Under the pieces are notes generated by a model. That model was not told the DNA's origin. It ran no database searches and worked only from the letters and a program-made list of their open reading frames with translations. Shown in pieces: positions 38,534 to 47,173 of a DNA stretch of 64,000 nucleotides. Positions within the stretch are counted from its first letter, which is position 1; each line of letters starts with the position of its first letter. The position numbers and the translations under genes are program-made. Origin of the DNA: Polynucleobacter sp. (lineage in GTDB: Bacteria; Pseudomonadota; Gammaproteobacteria; Burkholderiales; Burkholderiaceae). Location: positions 248,001 through 312,000 of the forward strand of contig NZ_JAUXZY010000005.1 of the NCBI RefSeq assembly GCF_030693775.1, given 5' to 3'.

Positions 38534-39504
38534 TGGCTCACCTGTCGTCGATAAATGAGGCCGGCCTCTAGACTGCGTTTTTGCGCTACCCGCATTACTG
38601 CTGAACGTGCGCGCGGATTCTCACTAACTTCAACGCTGCTTGGCTTAACTCTAGCAATGAGTTCTAAATCTCCCTGCGGTAAATCTTTTGCACGAATTGG
38701 CAAACCACGTGGCACCTCCACTGCTGAGTGCATTTGCATAAACTGCTTGACGATGCGGTCTTCTAGGGAGTGAAAGCTGATGACAACTAAACGTCCACCT
38801 GGCTTGAGTAAATCCAAGGCTGCTTTCAGCCCACTGGCCAGATCATCTAACTCTTTATTGATGAAGATGCGCAGCGCTTGAAAGGTCCGCGTTGCTGGAT
38901 CCTGTCCTGGCTCGCGTTTTTTAACAACGCCAGCAACCAGGTTGGCTAAATCTAAGGTGGTCGCCAAGGGCTGATTCAATTCACGGCGCGCAAAGATCGC
39001 TTTCGCAATCGGCAAGGCGAAGCGCTCTTCGCCGTAGGTTTTAATTACGCGCGCAATATCATCCACGCCAGCTTGATTCAACCACTGTGCCGCCGTTAAT
39101 CCAGTCGTAGTATTCATGCGCATATCAAGCGGCCCATCGCGACGAAATGAAAAGCCACGCTCGGCTTCGTCTACTTGTGGCGAGCTGATACCCAAATCGA
39201 GCAGCACCCCTGCTACCGATGCAGGCTCGGCATGCTGATCCATGTATGCAAAGCTGCTGTGAACAATCTGAAAGCGCGTGTCGCTTATCTTTTTTGCTTC
39301 TGCAATCGCTTGCAGATCCTTGTCGAATGCAATCAAATTTGCATTGGATGGAATCGCTTCCAAGAGTGCTCGTGTATGACCGCCGCGCCCGAAGGTACCG
39401 TCGATCAAAATGGATTTCTCGGAGGATTCTGCTTGCAATAAAGGACTTTCCAATAGTGCAGTTACCGCCTCGGCCAGTAAGACTGGGCGATGAGTCTGAT
39501 TCAT
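38530..39504 (-). CDS. rsmH: 16S rRNA (cytosine-1402-N4) methyltransferase
   Basis: 324-residue SAM-dependent methyltransferase (MraW) acting on C1402 of 16S rRNA. Landmarks: [14 protein letters not shown], the SAM loop [45 protein letters not shown], and [16 protein letters not shown]. It begins 12 bp after mraZ. Confidence 0.98.
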   Translation of the reverse strand: MNQTHRPVLLAEAVTALLESPLLQAESSEKSILIDGTFGRGGHTRALLEAIPSNANLIAFDKDLQAIAEAKKISDTRFQIVHSSFAYMDQHAEPASVAGVLLDLGISSPQVDEAERGFSFRRDGPLDMRMNTTTGLTAAQWLNQAGVDDIARVIKTYGEERFALPIAKAIFARRELNQPLATTLDLANLVAGVVKKREPGQDPATRTFQALRIFINKELDDLASGLKAALDLLKPGGRLVVISFHSLEDRIVKQFMQMHSAVEVPRGLPIRAKDLPQGDLELIARVKPSSVEVSENPRARSAVMRVAQKRSLEAGLIYRRQVSQ

Positions 39505-39516
39505 GCGGCCCTGTCA

Positions 39517-39948
39517 TTAATAAGTAAATTGTTTGAGGGCGTCCGGCACACCTTGCATCATTGCGGCCTGCTCTTTTGTTGCGTACGTTGCTGCATCCCA
39601 TAACTCAAGGTGACTACCCATACCAAGCAGAATGACTTCACGCTGAATACCCGCAGCGGATCGTAGTTCGGGGCTCACCAAAATTCGCCCTGCACTGTCG
39701 AGATCAAGTTCGGTTGCATTGCCTAGAAAAATTCGACGCCACCAATGGGCATCCATTGGTAACTGCGCTACACGCGCTCGAAAGGCTTCCCACTCAGGGC
39801 GTGGGAAAACCATCAAACAACCATCGGGGTGTTTTGTTAAGGTCACTCTTCCCTCACCTTGCACGAGCAAGGCGTCACGATGCTTTGCCGGCACAGACAT
39901 GCGGCCTTTTGCATCTAAATTGAGAGCTGACGCACCTTGAAACACCAT
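39517..39948 (-). CDS. mraZ: Transcriptional regulator MraZ
   Basis: 143-residue AbrB-like DNA-binding protein that represses the dcw promoter in characterised bacteria by binding TGGGN repeats. Two copies of the domain are seen: [25 protein letters not shown] (N-terminal) and [21 protein letters not shown] (C-terminal). The listed start is ATG at 39948; the next codon is GTG, giving the common MFQGAS N terminus with a better-spaced GTGGGG ribosome-binding site, so 39945 may be the true start. Three TGGGN-type repeats lie immediately upstream. Confidence 0.97.
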   Translation of the reverse strand: MVFQGASALNLDAKGRMSVPAKHRDALLVQGEGRVTLTKHPDGCLMVFPRPEWEAFRARVAQLPMDAHWWRRIFLGNATELDLDSAGRILVSPELRSAAGIQREVILLGMGSHLELWDAATYATKEQAAMMQGVPDALKQFTY

Positions 39949-39951
39949 TTA

Positions 39952-39976
39952 CCCCACTTTTTCACACTTCTTCCCA
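39952..39976 (-). promoter_or_regulatory. Three MraZ boxes at 10-nt spacing
   Basis: On the minus strand the sequences TGGGA (39972-39976), TGTGA (39962-39966) and TGGGG (39952-39956) recur exactly every 10 nt, the pattern of MraZ sites (TGGGN repeats with 5-nt gaps) known from E. coli and other species. The middle copy has one mismatch. They overlap the predicted transcription start of the mra promoter, which fits autorepression. Confidence 0.8.
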
Positions 39977-40004
39977 CTTTAGAGGAAGGGATTCAGAGGG
40001 TCAA
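39976..40004 (-). promoter_or_regulatory. Predicted mra (dcw) promoter
   Basis: TTGACC (39999-40004) and TAAAGT (39976-39981) on the minus strand are separated by 17 nt; they match the sigma70 consensus at 5/6 and 4/6. The predicted start near 39969 gives a leader of about 20 nt to mraZ and places the MraZ boxes over the -10 and +1 region. Confidence 0.65.
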
Positions 40005-40058
40005 GTGTTTTAATGGGTTTTTTTTGGATTTTCTCTATTGTTTACAGTCACTTAGCGA

Positions 40059-40091
40059 TGACTATTCATTTAAGCTTTTGAAAAATAGTCA
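40059..40091. repeat. Inverted repeat upstream of mraZ
   Basis: TGACTATT (40059-40066) and AATAGTCA (40084-40091) form an 8-bp inverted repeat with a 17-nt spacer, about 55 bp upstream of the predicted mra -35 hexamer. It could bind a dimeric regulator or form a hairpin in a transcript from the upstream promoter. No known factor is assigned. Confidence 0.4.
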
Positions 40092-40161
40092 CCCGAAACA
40101 AGGGCTTGGAAAATATACTTAAGAAGGTATCTTAGATATATTACTTAATTATCTAAATTAA

Positions 40162-40181
40162 TACTGTTTATATATACAGTA
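40162..40181 (-). promoter_or_regulatory. LexA-type SOS operator
   Basis: TACTGTTTATATATACAGTA has the CTGT-N8-ACAG form of the LexA box of E. coli, which betaproteobacterial LexA proteins also recognise, and differs from the ideal E. coli site by one spacer base. It lies 2 nt downstream of a TATAAT hexamer on the minus strand, so a LexA dimer would cover the transcription start. The only downstream gene on that strand is mraZ, about 215 bp away. No gene on the plus strand starts here. Confidence 0.7.
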
Positions 40182-40183
40182 TT

Positions 40184-40189
40184 ATTATA
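40184..40189 (-). promoter_or_regulatory. Candidate -10 box of a second, upstream mra promoter
   Basis: Perfect TATAAT on the minus strand, followed after 2 nt by the LexA-type operator. No good -35 hexamer is seen 16-18 nt upstream (CTAAGG at 17 nt), so the promoter would be weak or need an activator. Predicted start near 40177. Confidence 0.4.
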
Positions 40190-40242
40190 CTTAGAGCGAA
40201 TAATATCCTTAGTTTTATTGGGTTTAGATAATCAAACCCGAT

Positions 40243-40878
40243 TTACACCTTATATGCTGTCGTCGTCATGATTTTGGATATGGCCTCCATGGCATTTTTG
40301 ATGGGCTGCGGCAAAGGCTGGCCGCCGGCATCCCATGCTGATTGGCCGTGATCGATTTCATCGCGGCGCATCTGATCAACAATGGCACGCGAGCGCGCAT
40401 CTGCTAGCGGCAAGGTTTCAAGGTGGCTATTGAGGTGCTTTTCGACCTGCTTTTCGGTTTCCGCAACGAAGCCCAAACTCCATCGATCGCCGGCCAAGCC
40501 AGCCAGTAATCCGATCCCAAAAGAACCGGCATACCAGATCGGATTTAGATAACTGGTGTGCGAGCCGAGCTCAGACAGGCGCTCTTCACACCAGGCCATA
40601 TGGTCCATTTCCTCTTGTGCCGCATGGTCGAGCATGGCGCGTGTTTCTGAGCTGCGTGCCACGATTTTTTGCGATTGGTATAGGGCTTGGGCGCACACTT
40701 CGCCCACGTGATTAACACGCATGAGCCCAGCCGCATGGGCACGTTCAGCAGCATCAAGGGTGCTTGCACTTTCTGCTGTTGGCATTACACGATGGGCCTG
40801 AGCGCCGCCAGCAAGGGATCGCAAAGCGACATCAAACTCCGTAATGAATCGGTCCAGCAATGACATAGGCATGGACAA
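40243..40878 (-). CDS. coq7: Demethoxyubiquinol hydroxylase Coq7
   Basis: 211-residue di-iron monooxygenase that hydroxylates 2-polyprenyl-3-methyl-6-methoxy-1,4-benzoquinol in ubiquinone synthesis; it replaces the UbiF flavoprotein used by E. coli. Iron ligands are in [33 protein letters not shown] and [13 protein letters not shown] hydrophobic hairpin ([15 protein letters not shown]) suggests membrane association. It starts 2 bp after the bioB stop on the same strand, so it is probably read through from bioB. Confidence 0.95.
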   Translation of the reverse strand: MSMPMSLLDRFITEFDVALRSLAGGAQAHRVMPTAESASTLDAAERAHAAGLMRVNHVGEVCAQALYQSQKIVARSSETRAMLDHAAQEEMDHMAWCEERLSELGSHTSYLNPIWYAGSFGIGLLAGLAGDRWSLGFVAETEKQVEKHLNSHLETLPLADARSRAIVDQMRRDEIDHGQSAWDAGGQPLPQPIKNAMEAISKIMTTTAYKV

Positions 40879-40880
40879 AA

Positions 40881-41915
40881 CTATACCGTGACTTCCGCCT
40901 TCACGTGTTGCTTTGTCTTGAGGCCCAATTCGGCCAGAAGTGCGCGATCTTCCTCGGCTTCTGGGTTACCCGTTGTCAGCAATTGATCGCCATAAAAAAT
41001 CGAATTGGCGCCTGCCTGAAAGCACATTGCTTGGACGGCTCGGCCCAGCTCTTGCCTTCCGGCCGATAAACGTACCCGGGCTTTTGGCATGGTGATGCGT
41101 GCCACGGCAATGGTCCGCACAAACTCCAGCGGATCCATCGGCGGCTGATCAGCCAGTGGCGTACCGGCTACCGGAACCAAGTGATTGATGGGTACCGACT
41201 CAGGATACGGACTCAAATTAGCTAAGCGGGCAATAAAAGCGGCGCGCTGCTCGCGCGATTCACCCATACCCACAATGCCACCACAGCACACCGACATTCC
41301 AGCAGCACGAACATGAGAGATCGTATCCAAGCGATCCTGATAGTCACGGGTCTTAATGACCGAGCGATAAAAATCTTCGCTGGTATCCAGATTGTGGTTA
41401 TAAAAATCCAATCCCGCGCCCTGCAGCGCCTTGGCCTGCTCTGGCTCGAGCATGCCCAGTGTGGCGCAGGTTTCGAGACCCAGCGCTTTGACGCCCCGAA
41501 TCATGGCGGACACCTTTTCAATATCACGGTCTTTGGGTTCACGCCAGGCTGCGCCCATACAGAATCGATTAGAGCCAGCCGCTTTCGCTGCCTTCGCCGC
41601 CTCAAGCACTTCCTCTAAATCCATCAGTTTGTTGGCCTTCACATCGGTGTTGTACCGCGCCGCTTGGGGGCAATAGCCACAATCTTCTGGACAGCCACCG
41701 GTCTTAATGGATAGCAGGGTAGCTAATTCCACGTCACCTTCGGGGAAATAAGCGCGGTGCACTTCTTGGGCACGAAAAAGCAAATCATTAAACGGCAAGG
41801 CAAACAAGGCTTCGACCCCCGCTACCGTCCAGTCACCCTCGGAAACACTTGCTTTGGCGACCGATGCGGACTTCGCTTGAATCAGGGGTTTTTCGAGGAC
41901 TTGACTTTGGGACAT
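40881..41915 (-). CDS. bioB: Biotin synthase
   Basis: 344-residue radical-SAM enzyme that inserts sulfur into dethiobiotin. The [4Fe-4S] motif is [13 protein letters not shown] (CxxxCxxC); [11 protein letters not shown] and the auxiliary-cluster region with RLSAGR are present. The start [11 protein letters not shown] is chosen because the 26-codon extension in the ORF track is not conserved-looking and crosses the promoter region; GGAAATT lies upstream. It is divergent from bioA by 87 bp. No clear BirA operator was found in that interval. Confidence 0.96.
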   Translation of the reverse strand: MSQSQVLEKPLIQAKSASVAKASVSEGDWTVAGVEALFALPFNDLLFRAQEVHRAYFPEGDVELATLLSIKTGGCPEDCGYCPQAARYNTDVKANKLMDLEEVLEAAKAAKAAGSNRFCMGAAWREPKDRDIEKVSAMIRGVKALGLETCATLGMLEPEQAKALQGAGLDFYNHNLDTSEDFYRSVIKTRDYQDRLDTISHVRAAGMSVCCGGIVGMGESREQRAAFIARLANLSPYPESVPINHLVPVAGTPLADQPPMDPLEFVRTIAVARITMPKARVRLSAGRQELGRAVQAMCFQAGANSIFYGDQLLTTGNPEAEEDRALLAELGLKTKQHVKAEVTV

Positions 41916-42002
41916 AAGGAAATTCCAAAAAAGGTGGGAATAAGCCATAAACATAACAGATGAATCCACTTCAAGCCGAAAACTAATGGTCAAATATCAC
42001 TC

Positions 42003-43358
42003 ATGACGACATCGGTAAGCCAGCCCAAGCAAACAGACGAGTGGATTTTGCGCAGTCTTGCGTCGGTATGGCACCCGTGCACACAAATGAAGCACCATGA
42101 GCACATGCCCTTGGTGACAATTGCGCGAGGGAAGGGTGCTTGGCTGTATGACGATCAAGATAAGCCCATTCTGGATTGCATCAGCTCCTGGTGGACCAAT
42201 TTATTTGGTCATTCCAACCCCTTTATTAATCAACGCATTCAGGCTCAACTCGAAAAAATTGAGCATGTAATGCTGGCAGGGTTTACACACCAGCCCGTCA
42301 TCGAGCTCTCGGAACGCCTCTCCGCTTTAACGCAGCATCGCTTAGGCCATGCTTTTTACGCATCGGATGGTGCTTCTGCCGTTGAGATTGCCTTAAAGAT
42401 GAGTCACCACTATTGGCAACTTTCCGGCAAGCCTGAGAAATCACGCTTCGTCTGCTTACAAAACAGTTACCACGGCGAAACCCTAGGGGCATTGGCCGTA
42501 ACCGATGTACCTTTGTTTCGGACCGCGTACGGATCACTGCTTTCAGATGTGTTCACCGTGATGTCGCCTGATAGTCGTCAAGCGCAGGATGGAGAATCAG
42601 CGACTGAGGTTGCGCTGCGTGCCGCGGATGCATTAGAAAAGCTTTTGCAACGGGAACACCATCATATTGCTGCTCTCATACTCGAGCCACTTGTGCAATG
42701 TGCAGGACAAATGGCGATGCACCCGCCAATCTATCTTCAGCGTGCCCGTGCACTGTGTGACCAGTATGGTGTTCACCTGATTGCCGACGAAATTGCCGTG
42801 GGATGCGGCAGAACGGGCAAGTTTTTTGCCTGTGAGCATGCGGGCATTTGGCCTGACTTCATCACTCTCTCCAAAGGAATTAGTGGCGGCTATTTACCGC
42901 TGTCACTGTGCCTGACAACTGACGCCATTTATCAGGCCTTCTATTCGGATGACACTACCCGCGGATTTTTGCATTCCCACTCTTACACTGGCAATCCCTT
43001 AGCCTGCGCTGCTGCGCTAGCCTGCCTTGATCTTTTTGAAACGGAAGATGTTTTAAATAGCAATCTGCAGCGCGCGCACGATCTAGCATCTGCATTTGCG
43101 TGGACCAAGTCAGATAAGCGCATTGAACACCCAAGACAACAAGGTATGATCTTGGCTTTTGATGTTGTCCATGATGCATTGAATAAGCCAGGTGCCTTTG
43201 CACGTGAAGTCTTTACACGCGGCATTGAGGAAGGTGTTTTGGTAAGACCCATTGGCTCTACTGTCTACGTCATGCCGCCCTACATACTGAGCGCCGATGA
43301 AACCATGGCAATGGGTCAGCGCATTCAGCGAGTAGTGGAAGACGTCCTGCGCGCATAA
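42003..43358 (+). CDS. bioA: Adenosylmethionine--8-amino-7-oxononanoate aminotransferase
   Basis: 451-residue PLP-dependent class III aminotransferase making 7,8-diaminopelargonate. Landmarks: VWHPCTQMKHHEHMP at the N terminus, ISSWWTNLFGHSNP, the YASDGASAVEIALKM phosphate loop, LIADEIAVGCGRTGKFFACEH, and the PLP lysine in LSKGISGGYLPLS. First gene of bioA-bioF-bioD, with bioF starting 5 bp after its stop. Confidence 0.97.
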   Translation: MTTSVSQPKQTDEWILRSLASVWHPCTQMKHHEHMPLVTIARGKGAWLYDDQDKPILDCISSWWTNLFGHSNPFINQRIQAQLEKIEHVMLAGFTHQPVIELSERLSALTQHRLGHAFYASDGASAVEIALKMSHHYWQLSGKPEKSRFVCLQNSYHGETLGALAVTDVPLFRTAYGSLLSDVFTVMSPDSRQAQDGESATEVALRAADALEKLLQREHHHIAALILEPLVQCAGQMAMHPPIYLQRARALCDQYGVHLIADEIAVGCGRTGKFFACEHAGIWPDFITLSKGISGGYLPLSLCLTTDAIYQAFYSDDTTRGFLHSHSYTGNPLACAAALACLDLFETEDVLNSNLQRAHDLASAFAWTKSDKRIEHPRQQGMILAFDVVHDALNKPGAFAREVFTRGIEEGVLVRPIGSTVYVMPPYILSADETMAMGQRIQRVVEDVLRA

Positions 43359-43363
43359 AAACC

Positions 43364-44638
43364 ATGAAGTCCAGCACAACTCCGTTCACTGCCCTTGCGC
43401 TTGCGCAGCAACAGCTAGACGCCCTGGATGCCTCACTGTTGAGACGTCGCCTCAAGCAAACGCAAAGCGCTTGCGATGTCGAAGTCAAAGTAGCAGGCCG
43501 CCTACTGAAGGCATTTTGCAGCAATGATTACCTGGGGTTTGCTAATCACCCGCGGCTTATCGCAGCAATGGCTGAAGGCGCAGAACGGTATGGTGTTGGT
43601 AGTGGCGCTTCTCACCTCATCAGCGGTCATAGTGTGGCACACGACTTACTTGAAACAGAATTAGCTCGCACACAACAGAAACATATCGACGATGCGCGCG
43701 CGCTCTTCTTTTGCACAGGCTATCTTGCCAATATCACTGCGATTACTGCGCTAGCGGGATTGGGAGTGGGATTGCAAGCAGCAAAACAGAATGCTGGCAT
43801 TAGCATCTATTCCGCCAAGTTAAATCATGCATCCTTAATCGATGGCGTCAAACTGGCGGCGGCGCAGACAAAAGCAAGCGTTCATTTATTCGATCACACG
43901 AAGCTGGCTGCTTTAAACGAAATGCTGCAAGCGGATTCAGCGGCACACAAATTGATTGTGACGGACGGTGTCTTTAGCATGGATGGCGACCTAGCTCCGG
44001 TAGCCGATCTACTAGCGATTGCAGAAGCCCATGATGCACTGCTGATTGTCGATGACGCACACGGCTTTGGTGTGCTCGGAAAATACGGTCACGGTATTTT
44101 GGAGCACTTCCAAATTCAATCGAATCGCATTGTCTATATTGGCACCCTCGGTAAGGCTGCTGGTGTTAGTGGCGCCTTTGTCTGCGCTCATAAACTACTA
44201 ATGGAGTGCTTGATTCAAAAAGGACGGCCGTACATTTACAGCACTGCCACCCCTCCCGCCATTGCGCATACGGTGCTGGCGAGTTTGCATTTGATTGAAG
44301 GTGAGGAGGGTCAGGCACGACGTGCCCATTTAAATCAACTGATTGCTATTTGGCATCAAGAATTACAACTTGATCATTGGCAAATTAGTTCGTCGATGAC
44401 TCCGATTCAGCCGCTGGTATTGGGGAGTAATGCCGCGGCACTATCAGCATCAAAACAATTAGACGAGGCAGGTTACTGGATTCCGGCGATACGTCCGCCA
44501 ACCGTTCCGGAAGGCAGTGCGCGCCTGCGGATTACGTTCTCGGCCAATCACAGCACCCAAGCAGTGCGCGAACTCATTGCCGAGTTACAAAAAATAGAAG
44601 CCCTCGTTTATATCTCTAGCGAAACGAAATCAGTATGA
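43364..44638 (+). CDS. bioF: 8-amino-7-oxononanoate synthase
   Basis: 424-residue PLP enzyme condensing pimeloyl-thioester with alanine. Landmarks: FCSNDYLGFANHPRLIAAM, GVGSGASHLISGHSVAHDLLE, VDDAHGFGVLGKYGHGI, and the PLP lysine in IGTLGKAAGVSGAF. It is about 35 residues longer than the E. coli enzyme, mostly in short internal inserts (for example GLQAAKQNAG). It overlaps bioD by 4 bp. The pimeloyl-route genes bioC and bioH are not in the window. Confidence 0.96.
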   Translation: MKSSTTPFTALALAQQQLDALDASLLRRRLKQTQSACDVEVKVAGRLLKAFCSNDYLGFANHPRLIAAMAEGAERYGVGSGASHLISGHSVAHDLLETELARTQQKHIDDARALFFCTGYLANITAITALAGLGVGLQAAKQNAGISIYSAKLNHASLIDGVKLAAAQTKASVHLFDHTKLAALNEMLQADSAAHKLIVTDGVFSMDGDLAPVADLLAIAEAHDALLIVDDAHGFGVLGKYGHGILEHFQIQSNRIVYIGTLGKAAGVSGAFVCAHKLLMECLIQKGRPYIYSTATPPAIAHTVLASLHLIEGEEGQARRAHLNQLIAIWHQELQLDHWQISSSMTPIQPLVLGSNAAALSASKQLDEAGYWIPAIRPPTVPEGSARLRITFSANHSTQAVRELIAELQKIEALVYISSETKSV

Positions 44639-45381
44639 GTCAATTACGTAAGCGTGGATTTTTTATTACCGGTACCGATACCGAGGTAGGTAAGACGCTG
44701 ATTGCTTCTGCGCTAATTCTCAAAATCAAAGCGCTTGCACCCAATCAACCGGTCATCGGATTTAAACCCGTGGTCGCTGGAACAAGTCAGTCGTCCGCAG
44801 GCCTTACAGTGAATGAAGACCTGGAGTCACTCAAATTAGCATCGGGCTATCCGGGGAATGCAAATGATCTATGCCCTTATGTATTACCAACCCCCGCAGC
44901 ACCCCACTTAGTAGCCAAATCCATGGGCGTCACGCTAGCGCTCTCCACCATGCTTTCGGCGTGCGAGCGTATCAGGGCGCAGGCCGACTGGATTGTGGTG
45001 GAAGGCGCAGGAGGCTTTTTGGTGCCAATCAATGCAGAGCAGGATTTAGGGGATTTAGCCGAGGCCCTGCAGATGCCAGTCATCCTCGTGGTTGGGCTGC
45101 GCCTGGGCTGCATTAATCATGCCCTCTTAACCGTTGCAGCAATTGCCCAGCGTGGCCTTACGCTTGCCGGATGGGTAGCGAATACCATGGATGCGGATAT
45201 GCCCTACTTGCATGAGAATATCGACACACTACGGTCACGAATTTCAGCGCCCCTCTTAGGGGTTGTACAGTCACTGCCCGCAGAATGTCGACACCAAAGC
45301 AATCATGCTTATCCCTTAGCAGCAATGCAGTTTGCAGCTGATGCGCTTGACTCAGACCGTGTTGCGCGCTTGATCGCGTAG
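44635..45381 (+). CDS. bioD: Dethiobiotin synthase
   Basis: 248-residue ATP-dependent carboxylase that closes the ureido ring of dethiobiotin. The P-loop is FITGTDTEVGKTLIASALI, followed by FKPVVAGTS and the VVEGAGGFLVPIN segment. Its 3' end overlaps the convergent acyl-CoA ligase gene by 30 bp. Confidence 0.95.
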   Translation: MSQLRKRGFFITGTDTEVGKTLIASALILKIKALAPNQPVIGFKPVVAGTSQSSAGLTVNEDLESLKLASGYPGNANDLCPYVLPTPAAPHLVAKSMGVTLALSTMLSACERIRAQADWIVVEGAGGFLVPINAEQDLGDLAEALQMPVILVVGLRLGCINHALLTVAAIAQRGLTLAGWVANTMDADMPYLHENIDTLRSRISAPLLGVVQSLPAECRHQSNHAYPLAAMQFAADALDSDRVARLIA

Positions 45382-47064
45382 TACGCGCCGCAGTATCTTG
45401 CCGACGTTATTTTTAGGCAGGCTCTCCGTAAACTCGATCGCACTCGGGCGCTTGTAGGGGCTGAGCTGCTCTCCGCATACCGCCATAATCCGCTCCGCAG
45501 TCAAATCAGGGTCGTCTGACACAACGAACAGCTTCACAAGTTCACCCGATGCGGATTCGATGCCGATAACAGCGCATTCCAATACGCCGGGTATTGATGC
45601 AACGACATCCTCTACTTCATTCGGATACACCTTAAATCCAGCAACCGTAATCATGTCTTTTTTACGATCGACGATACGAAAAAAACCAGTCGAGTCCATC
45701 ACGCCGATATCACCTGTTTTAAAGAATCCATCTGCTGTGATTGCATTCGCGGTTTCTTCTGTTTGATTCCAATACCCTTGCATTACTTGCGGACCGCGAA
45801 TATAAATCTCGCCCGCTTCTCCTGCTGGCAATGGCGCTCCTAATTCATCTCGAATCGACAACTCCGTATCGGGGAGTGGATAGCCAATGCCGCCAGTAAA
45901 TGATTCAATCAAGGGCGTATTGCAACAGGCTACAGGTGCGGTTTCGGACAGGCCGTAGCCCTCAGCGATCGCAACACCGGTCAGGGCTTTCCAGCGGTCT
46001 GCTACCGATTTTTGTACCGCCATGCCGCCACCAATCGTCAGTACCCATTGCGAGAAATCCAGCTTAGCAAAGTCAGCATTATTCAGCAGGGCCTGAAACA
46101 AGGTATTTACACCGGGGAAAAAATTAATCTCCGGAAACTCTTTTAAGATTCCGACCAAATTGGGAACATCACGGGCATTCGGAACCAAGATAATTTTTGC
46201 GCCCAAGCGCATACCCAAAAGGCCGCATCCCGTAAAAGCAAAGATGTGATACAGCGGCAGTGCACATAAAAAATTCCATTGCCGAATAGGCTTGACCTTC
46301 TCAATTGGCCTGAGCCAAGTTTCGACCTGCAATAGATTGGCCAGTAAATTACGGTGCGTCAAAATGGCGCCTTTGCTCACACCCGTAGTACCGCCGGTGT
46401 ATTGCAATAAGGCAATTGAATCGCCATTCAGAGGCGGTCTTTGGTATTGCACCCGCTTACCCAAATCAAGCGTTGGCTTAAGTTGCAAGCAATTGAGGTT
46501 TTTTGGCAAGGTATAGGGCTCGACCTTGCGTTTAAATGTTCGAATAAAACGATCTAGCCAAGGACCACGCCAACCCAAAAACTCGCCAATGCTACTGACA
46601 AACGCATGCTTGATTGGCAGCCCTGGATTAATGCGGAGCGCTTGCTCTAGGGTGTTACCAAAATGCTCCAAAAACACAATCGCTTCTGCGCCGCTGTCGC
46701 GCAACTGAAACTCCAATTCATGAGCGGTGTACTGAGGATTAACGCTCACCACCACATACCCTGCCCGCATAATTCCGTATAAGGCAACGGGGTATTGCGG
46801 CAAATTGGGCAACATAATCGCTACGCGTGCACCTTTACTCAAACCAATGCTTTGTAAGTAGCCGGCAAATTGCAGTGATGCCGTGTCGAGCTCCCGGTAG
46901 CTCAGGCCTTTGCCCATGCACCAAAACGCCGTCCGCTCTGCATAGCGGCTGAACGCATCTTCCAGTACCTCGACCAGGGACTGATGGGCGCTGTAGTCCA
47001 GCTGCGCAGGTACGCTAGCGGGGTATTGCGCAAGCCAAGGAAGGGATGGGGCAGTGTTTGACAT
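45352..47064 (-). CDS. Long-chain fatty acid--CoA ligase (AMP-binding)
   Basis: 570-residue adenylate-forming enzyme that activates a fatty acid to its CoA ester. The AMP-binding P-loop is LQYTGGTTGVSKGAILTH, with YGLSETAPVACCN, TGDIGVMDSTGFFRIVDRKKDMI and the C-terminal catalytic lysine in LPKNNVGKILRRVLRD. It resembles FadD most closely. The start MSNTAPSLPW is preferred to the 11-codon upstream extension. It is divergent from an M20 amidohydrolase across 109 bp, where a 15-bp palindrome lies. Confidence 0.9.
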   Translation of the reverse strand: MSNTAPSLPWLAQYPASVPAQLDYSAHQSLVEVLEDAFSRYAERTAFWCMGKGLSYRELDTASLQFAGYLQSIGLSKGARVAIMLPNLPQYPVALYGIMRAGYVVVSVNPQYTAHELEFQLRDSGAEAIVFLEHFGNTLEQALRINPGLPIKHAFVSSIGEFLGWRGPWLDRFIRTFKRKVEPYTLPKNLNCLQLKPTLDLGKRVQYQRPPLNGDSIALLQYTGGTTGVSKGAILTHRNLLANLLQVETWLRPIEKVKPIRQWNFLCALPLYHIFAFTGCGLLGMRLGAKIILVPNARDVPNLVGILKEFPEINFFPGVNTLFQALLNNADFAKLDFSQWVLTIGGGMAVQKSVADRWKALTGVAIAEGYGLSETAPVACCNTPLIESFTGGIGYPLPDTELSIRDELGAPLPAGEAGEIYIRGPQVMQGYWNQTEETANAITADGFFKTGDIGVMDSTGFFRIVDRKKDMITVAGFKVYPNEVEDVVASIPGVLECAVIGIESASGELVKLFVVSDDPDLTAERIMAVCGEQLSPYKRPSAIEFTESLPKNNVGKILRRVLRDQARNTV

Positions 47065-47124
47065 AGGTTCCAGAATGTTGTTTCCGTACTGTAGCAATAT
47101 TCGTATTTTTTAGGATTTATACCG

Positions 47125-47139
47125 TATTGCATTGCAATA
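47125..47139. promoter_or_regulatory. 15-bp palindrome in the divergent promoter region
   Basis: TATTGCA-T-TGCAATA is a perfect 7-1-7 palindrome between the leftward acyl-CoA ligase and the rightward M20 amidohydrolase (start 35 bp downstream). Size and symmetry suit a dimeric TetR- or GntR-type repressor. No regulator gene is adjacent, and its binding protein is unknown. Confidence 0.5.
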
Positions 47140-47173
47140 TGCAGGTGATTTGCCTTTCAGATAAGATCTTCGT

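Larger units (their letters stand above)
39949..40242 (-). other. AT-rich intergenic control region of the dcw cluster
   Basis: The 294 bp between coq7 and mraZ contain no credible gene. Going from coq7 towards mraZ (minus strand): a GGGTTT/AAACCC hairpin just after the coq7 stop, a TATAAT hexamer, a LexA-type operator, an AT-rich stretch, an inverted repeat TGACTATT/AATAGTCA, a sigma70-like promoter and three MraZ boxes. Listed separately below. It is clearly more AT-rich than the neighbouring genes. Confidence 0.8.

Noticed and set aside
39937-40122. 61-residue plus-strand ORF in the mraZ upstream region
   Set aside because: Low-complexity Phe/Leu-rich translation over an AT-rich control region, no ribosome-binding site, and it crosses the MraZ boxes.
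40219-40240. GGGTTT/AAACCC hairpin as a coq7 terminator
   Set aside because: Only a 6-bp stem and followed by AATAAAAC rather than a T-tract on the minus strand; at most a weak signal.
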